From Occallatibacter riparius (lineage in GTDB: Bacteria; Acidobacteriota; Terriglobia; Terriglobales; Acidobacteriaceae), in contig NZ_CP093313.1 in NCBI RefSeq assembly GCF_025264625.1, positions 1,054,001-1,118,000 on the forward strand: a DNA stretch of 64,000 nucleotides, written 5' to 3'. Made by a program: the position numbers and the translations under genes. Under the pieces are notes generated by a model that worked only from the letters and a program-made list of their open reading frames with translations, searched no databases and had not been told where the DNA came from. Below are positions 62,452-64,000 of this stretch, piece after piece (the first letter of the stretch is position 1; every line of letters starts with the position of its first letter).

Positions 62452-63191
62452 CGTGTCAGGCTCGCAATCGGATCCGTTGCCGTCGCGCGCCTCGTAGGCG
62501 GATCGAGCACGTACCCCGAGTTGTCGATCGTTAGTTCTGAGGGTCCGAAGATTCGCACTTCGCTTGTGGTGCGGGTCGACGAGGCAAGCCAGAACTGGCC
62601 CACTCTCTGGTACGTGTGAACGAAATGTACGTTGTGCACCCAGAACGAGGGATTTCGGGCAGGCCGTCCTTCGATGCGAACGATTGCATAGGCATTCGCA
62701 TCAACCCAGACCTTTCCGTCTATGAAGTATTTGTTCTCTGTTTTTGGAGTGACCGACAACACGTATGCCGGACCGGAATCGAGAGTCTCCAGCCCGACGA
62801 CCTCGAATTTGTAATTTGCTGGAATGATGCGGGTGCTGGTGCGAGACTCCCGCTTCGATGCCTCTCTCTCTTCGCTCAAGATCTTGTAAAGCACATGCTT
62901 GCGAATCGCACTCGATCCCGTTTCGGAAATAATCGTGAAGCTCTTCGACCCGTCAGGGGCGGACTCCAGGCGCACCTCTAATTCAGCGTGGCGAGTGCTG
63001 TTTACGGCCTCGTAACGACGAAGAGCCGTATACCCTGTCAGTTCTGATTTACGTTCGTCATCGGCCCGCATCATCCTTGCAACCACTTCATCCGCGGTTG
63101 GAAGCGGCTCCGGGGTCTGGGACCAGGCAACCCTCGCCAGGCAAAGCCCGATTGCAAAGATCGCCGGAGCAACCTTGATAGTCAGTCTCAT
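62448..63191 (-). CDS. LolA-like outer-membrane lipoprotein-sorting protein
   Basis: A 247-residue exported protein. Signal peptide VAPAIFAIGLCLARVAWSQ. The segment TADEVVARMMRADDERKSEL, followed by strands such as YTALRRYEAVNSTRHAELEV and KVWVDANAYAIVRIEGRPAR, matches the half-barrel fold of LolA/LolB-like lipid carriers. It could carry a lipid through the periplasm. Stop overlaps the flippase-like start by four bases; the TonB receptor ends two bases before its start. Confidence 0.75.
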   Translation of the reverse strand: MRLTIKVAPAIFAIGLCLARVAWSQTPEPLPTADEVVARMMRADDERKSELTGYTALRRYEAVNSTRHAELEVRLESAPDGSKSFTIISETGSSAIRKHVLYKILSEEREASKRESRTSTRIIPANYKFEVVGLETLDSGPAYVLSVTPKTENKYFIDGKVWVDANAYAIVRIEGRPARNPSFWVHNVHFVHTYQRVGQFWLASSTRTTSEVRIFGPSELTIDNSGYVLDPPTRRATATDPIASLTR

Positions 63192-63193
63192 AG

Positions 63194-64000
63194 CTAAAAC
63201 TCCAGTACGAATTTGCCGTGGAATGTCCGGGCGGGACCGTTGAAGAACTCGCCGAATCGTGCGCTGTCTACATCGTTTTGAACATCGCGATAGTTGTCGC
63301 GATTGAATAGGTTGTACGCGCCGGCGCCGATTCGCGCGTGCATCTCCCGAATGGGTAAGTGAACACGGCGCCAGACCTGCAGGTCAGTCGAGACAAATTC
63401 CGGGAAGCGATCTTCATTTCTTGGTCCAACGAACTCCCGGTACTGGTTGACCGTGGAGTACGCGAACCCGCTATGAACATCGAGCACCGGCGCAACCGTC
63501 ACTTTCCACGGGACGGCAATCTCTCCCCAGGCGAGGAAGCGATTCGGCGCATCGAAGCTCAGACGGGCGCGCTGATTGGGTTGAATTACCGCCACAGGGT
63601 CGTTCCCGAAAAACTGGTTGATGTCGTTCAGGTCGCCATACGCTCGAGAATGAACATAGGAAGCGTTCAACGTGCTGTGGTGAAGTCGATAGATCCCCGA
63701 TACTTGCAATTCCTTGTAGATGTCACCTCCGTGATTCGATAACTCCAGGATTCCGGTCGGTTTGAATACAACGGGGTTGACGAAATACGCGCGCGCTGTC
63801 AGGCGTTGCAGATAACCGGCGCGTACCAGGAACCCGCTTGTGATTTCACGATTCAACTCCACGTTCCATACTTCGCCGCGCGGACTGTTCAAGTCGCTCG
63901 AGAGAACATTCGAGTACTCTGTCGAACTGACAGCCCCACCGGCGGAATTTAGCTCAGTTACTGTTCGGTTCGGTAGATCGCGAAACGCCGGAATGTTGAG
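63194..64000 (-). CDS. TonB-dependent receptor, C-terminal part (runs off window)
   Basis: The frame is open from the stop at 63194 to the window edge, so only the last 268 residues are seen. The sequence is that of a large outer-membrane barrel: NVELNREITSGFLVRAGYLQ, YRLHHSTLNASYVHSRAYGD, RIGAGAYNLFNRDNYRDVQN, ending FHGKFVLEF with a terminal Phe. NLFNRDNYRDVQND is a typical last-strand TonB-receptor motif. It is upstream of the LolA-like gene by two bases and should be the first gene of the lipid operon. Confidence 0.88.
   Translation of the reverse strand, partial: LNIPAFRDLPNRTVTELNSAGGAVSSTEYSNVLSSDLNSPRGEVWNVELNREITSGFLVRAGYLQRLTARAYFVNPVVFKPTGILELSNHGGDIYKELQVSGIYRLHHSTLNASYVHSRAYGDLNDINQFFGNDPVAVIQPNQRARLSFDAPNRFLAWGEIAVPWKVTVAPVLDVHSGFAYSTVNQYREFVGPRNEDRFPEFVSTDLQVWRRVHLPIREMHARIGAGAYNLFNRDNYRDVQNDVDSARFGEFFNGPARTFHGKFVLEF

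Overview
This 64 kb window looks like a chromosomal segment of an Acidobacteriota (Terriglobia-like) soil bacterium. The indications are family content, not a marker gene: two-component kinases with periplasmic propeller repeats and a Y_Y_Y domain, a winged-helix/TolB-type regulator, carboxypeptidase-regulatory-like surface proteins, and a TonB receptor at the head of a lipid operon. No rRNA, tRNA or CRISPR array was seen.

Region 1 (about 1-16,900) is an accessory island. It opens with the 3' part of a Tn7-like transposition module: a TnsC-like ATPase and two convergent TnsD/TniQ-type target selectors. The second selector needs a +1 frameshift at a CCC-TGA site to give a full-length protein. 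An XRE regulator with a zinc ribbon follows. Three copies of a two-palindrome cassette, whose palindrome centres lie 94-95 bp apart, sit beside the live regulator (on both sides) and beside a dead copy of it. The rest is small hypothetical genes, an endonuclease/exonuclease/phosphatase enzyme, a MbcA/ParS-RES toxin-antitoxin pair, a metallophosphoesterase and several gene remnants (ligase, antitoxin, regulator).

Region 2 (about 16,700-21,700, minus strand) is a DNA-repair operon: two or three small genes, an ATP-dependent DNA ligase and an SRAP (YedK/HMCES-type) gene. The SRAP gene is split by a 2.4 kb group II intron carrying its own maturase. Exact removal of the intron restores a 228-residue SRAP frame.

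Region 3 (21,800-26,800) holds a cysteine desulfurase-like enzyme and an MlaE-MlaF-MlaD lipid transport operon whose MCE protein has an OmpA-like tail.

Region 4 (27,500-49,700) looks like an aromatic-acid and signalling region. It contains two NarL-type two-component systems in opposite gene order, an outer-membrane transporter divergent from a benzoylformate decarboxylase-like enzyme, another barrel protein, an alpha/beta hydrolase, a cNMP-thioredoxin reductase-like fusion, an aldehyde dehydrogenase, a PAS-sigma54 activator and a universal stress protein. Matching TCACNGTGA boxes precede the decarboxylase and the dehydrogenase.

Region 5 (50,100-57,000) has a HlyD-MFS-TolC efflux operon, small conserved proteins, a maltoporin remnant and a carboxypeptidase-regulatory-like protein. 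Region 6 (57,100-64,000) has an alpha/beta hydrolase with an EF-hand and a tightly coupled minus-strand operon: TonB receptor, LolA-like protein, flippase-like membrane protein, CDP-alcohol phosphotransferase, nucleotidyltransferase and phosphodiesterase-like enzyme. It plausibly makes and exports an unusual lipid head group.
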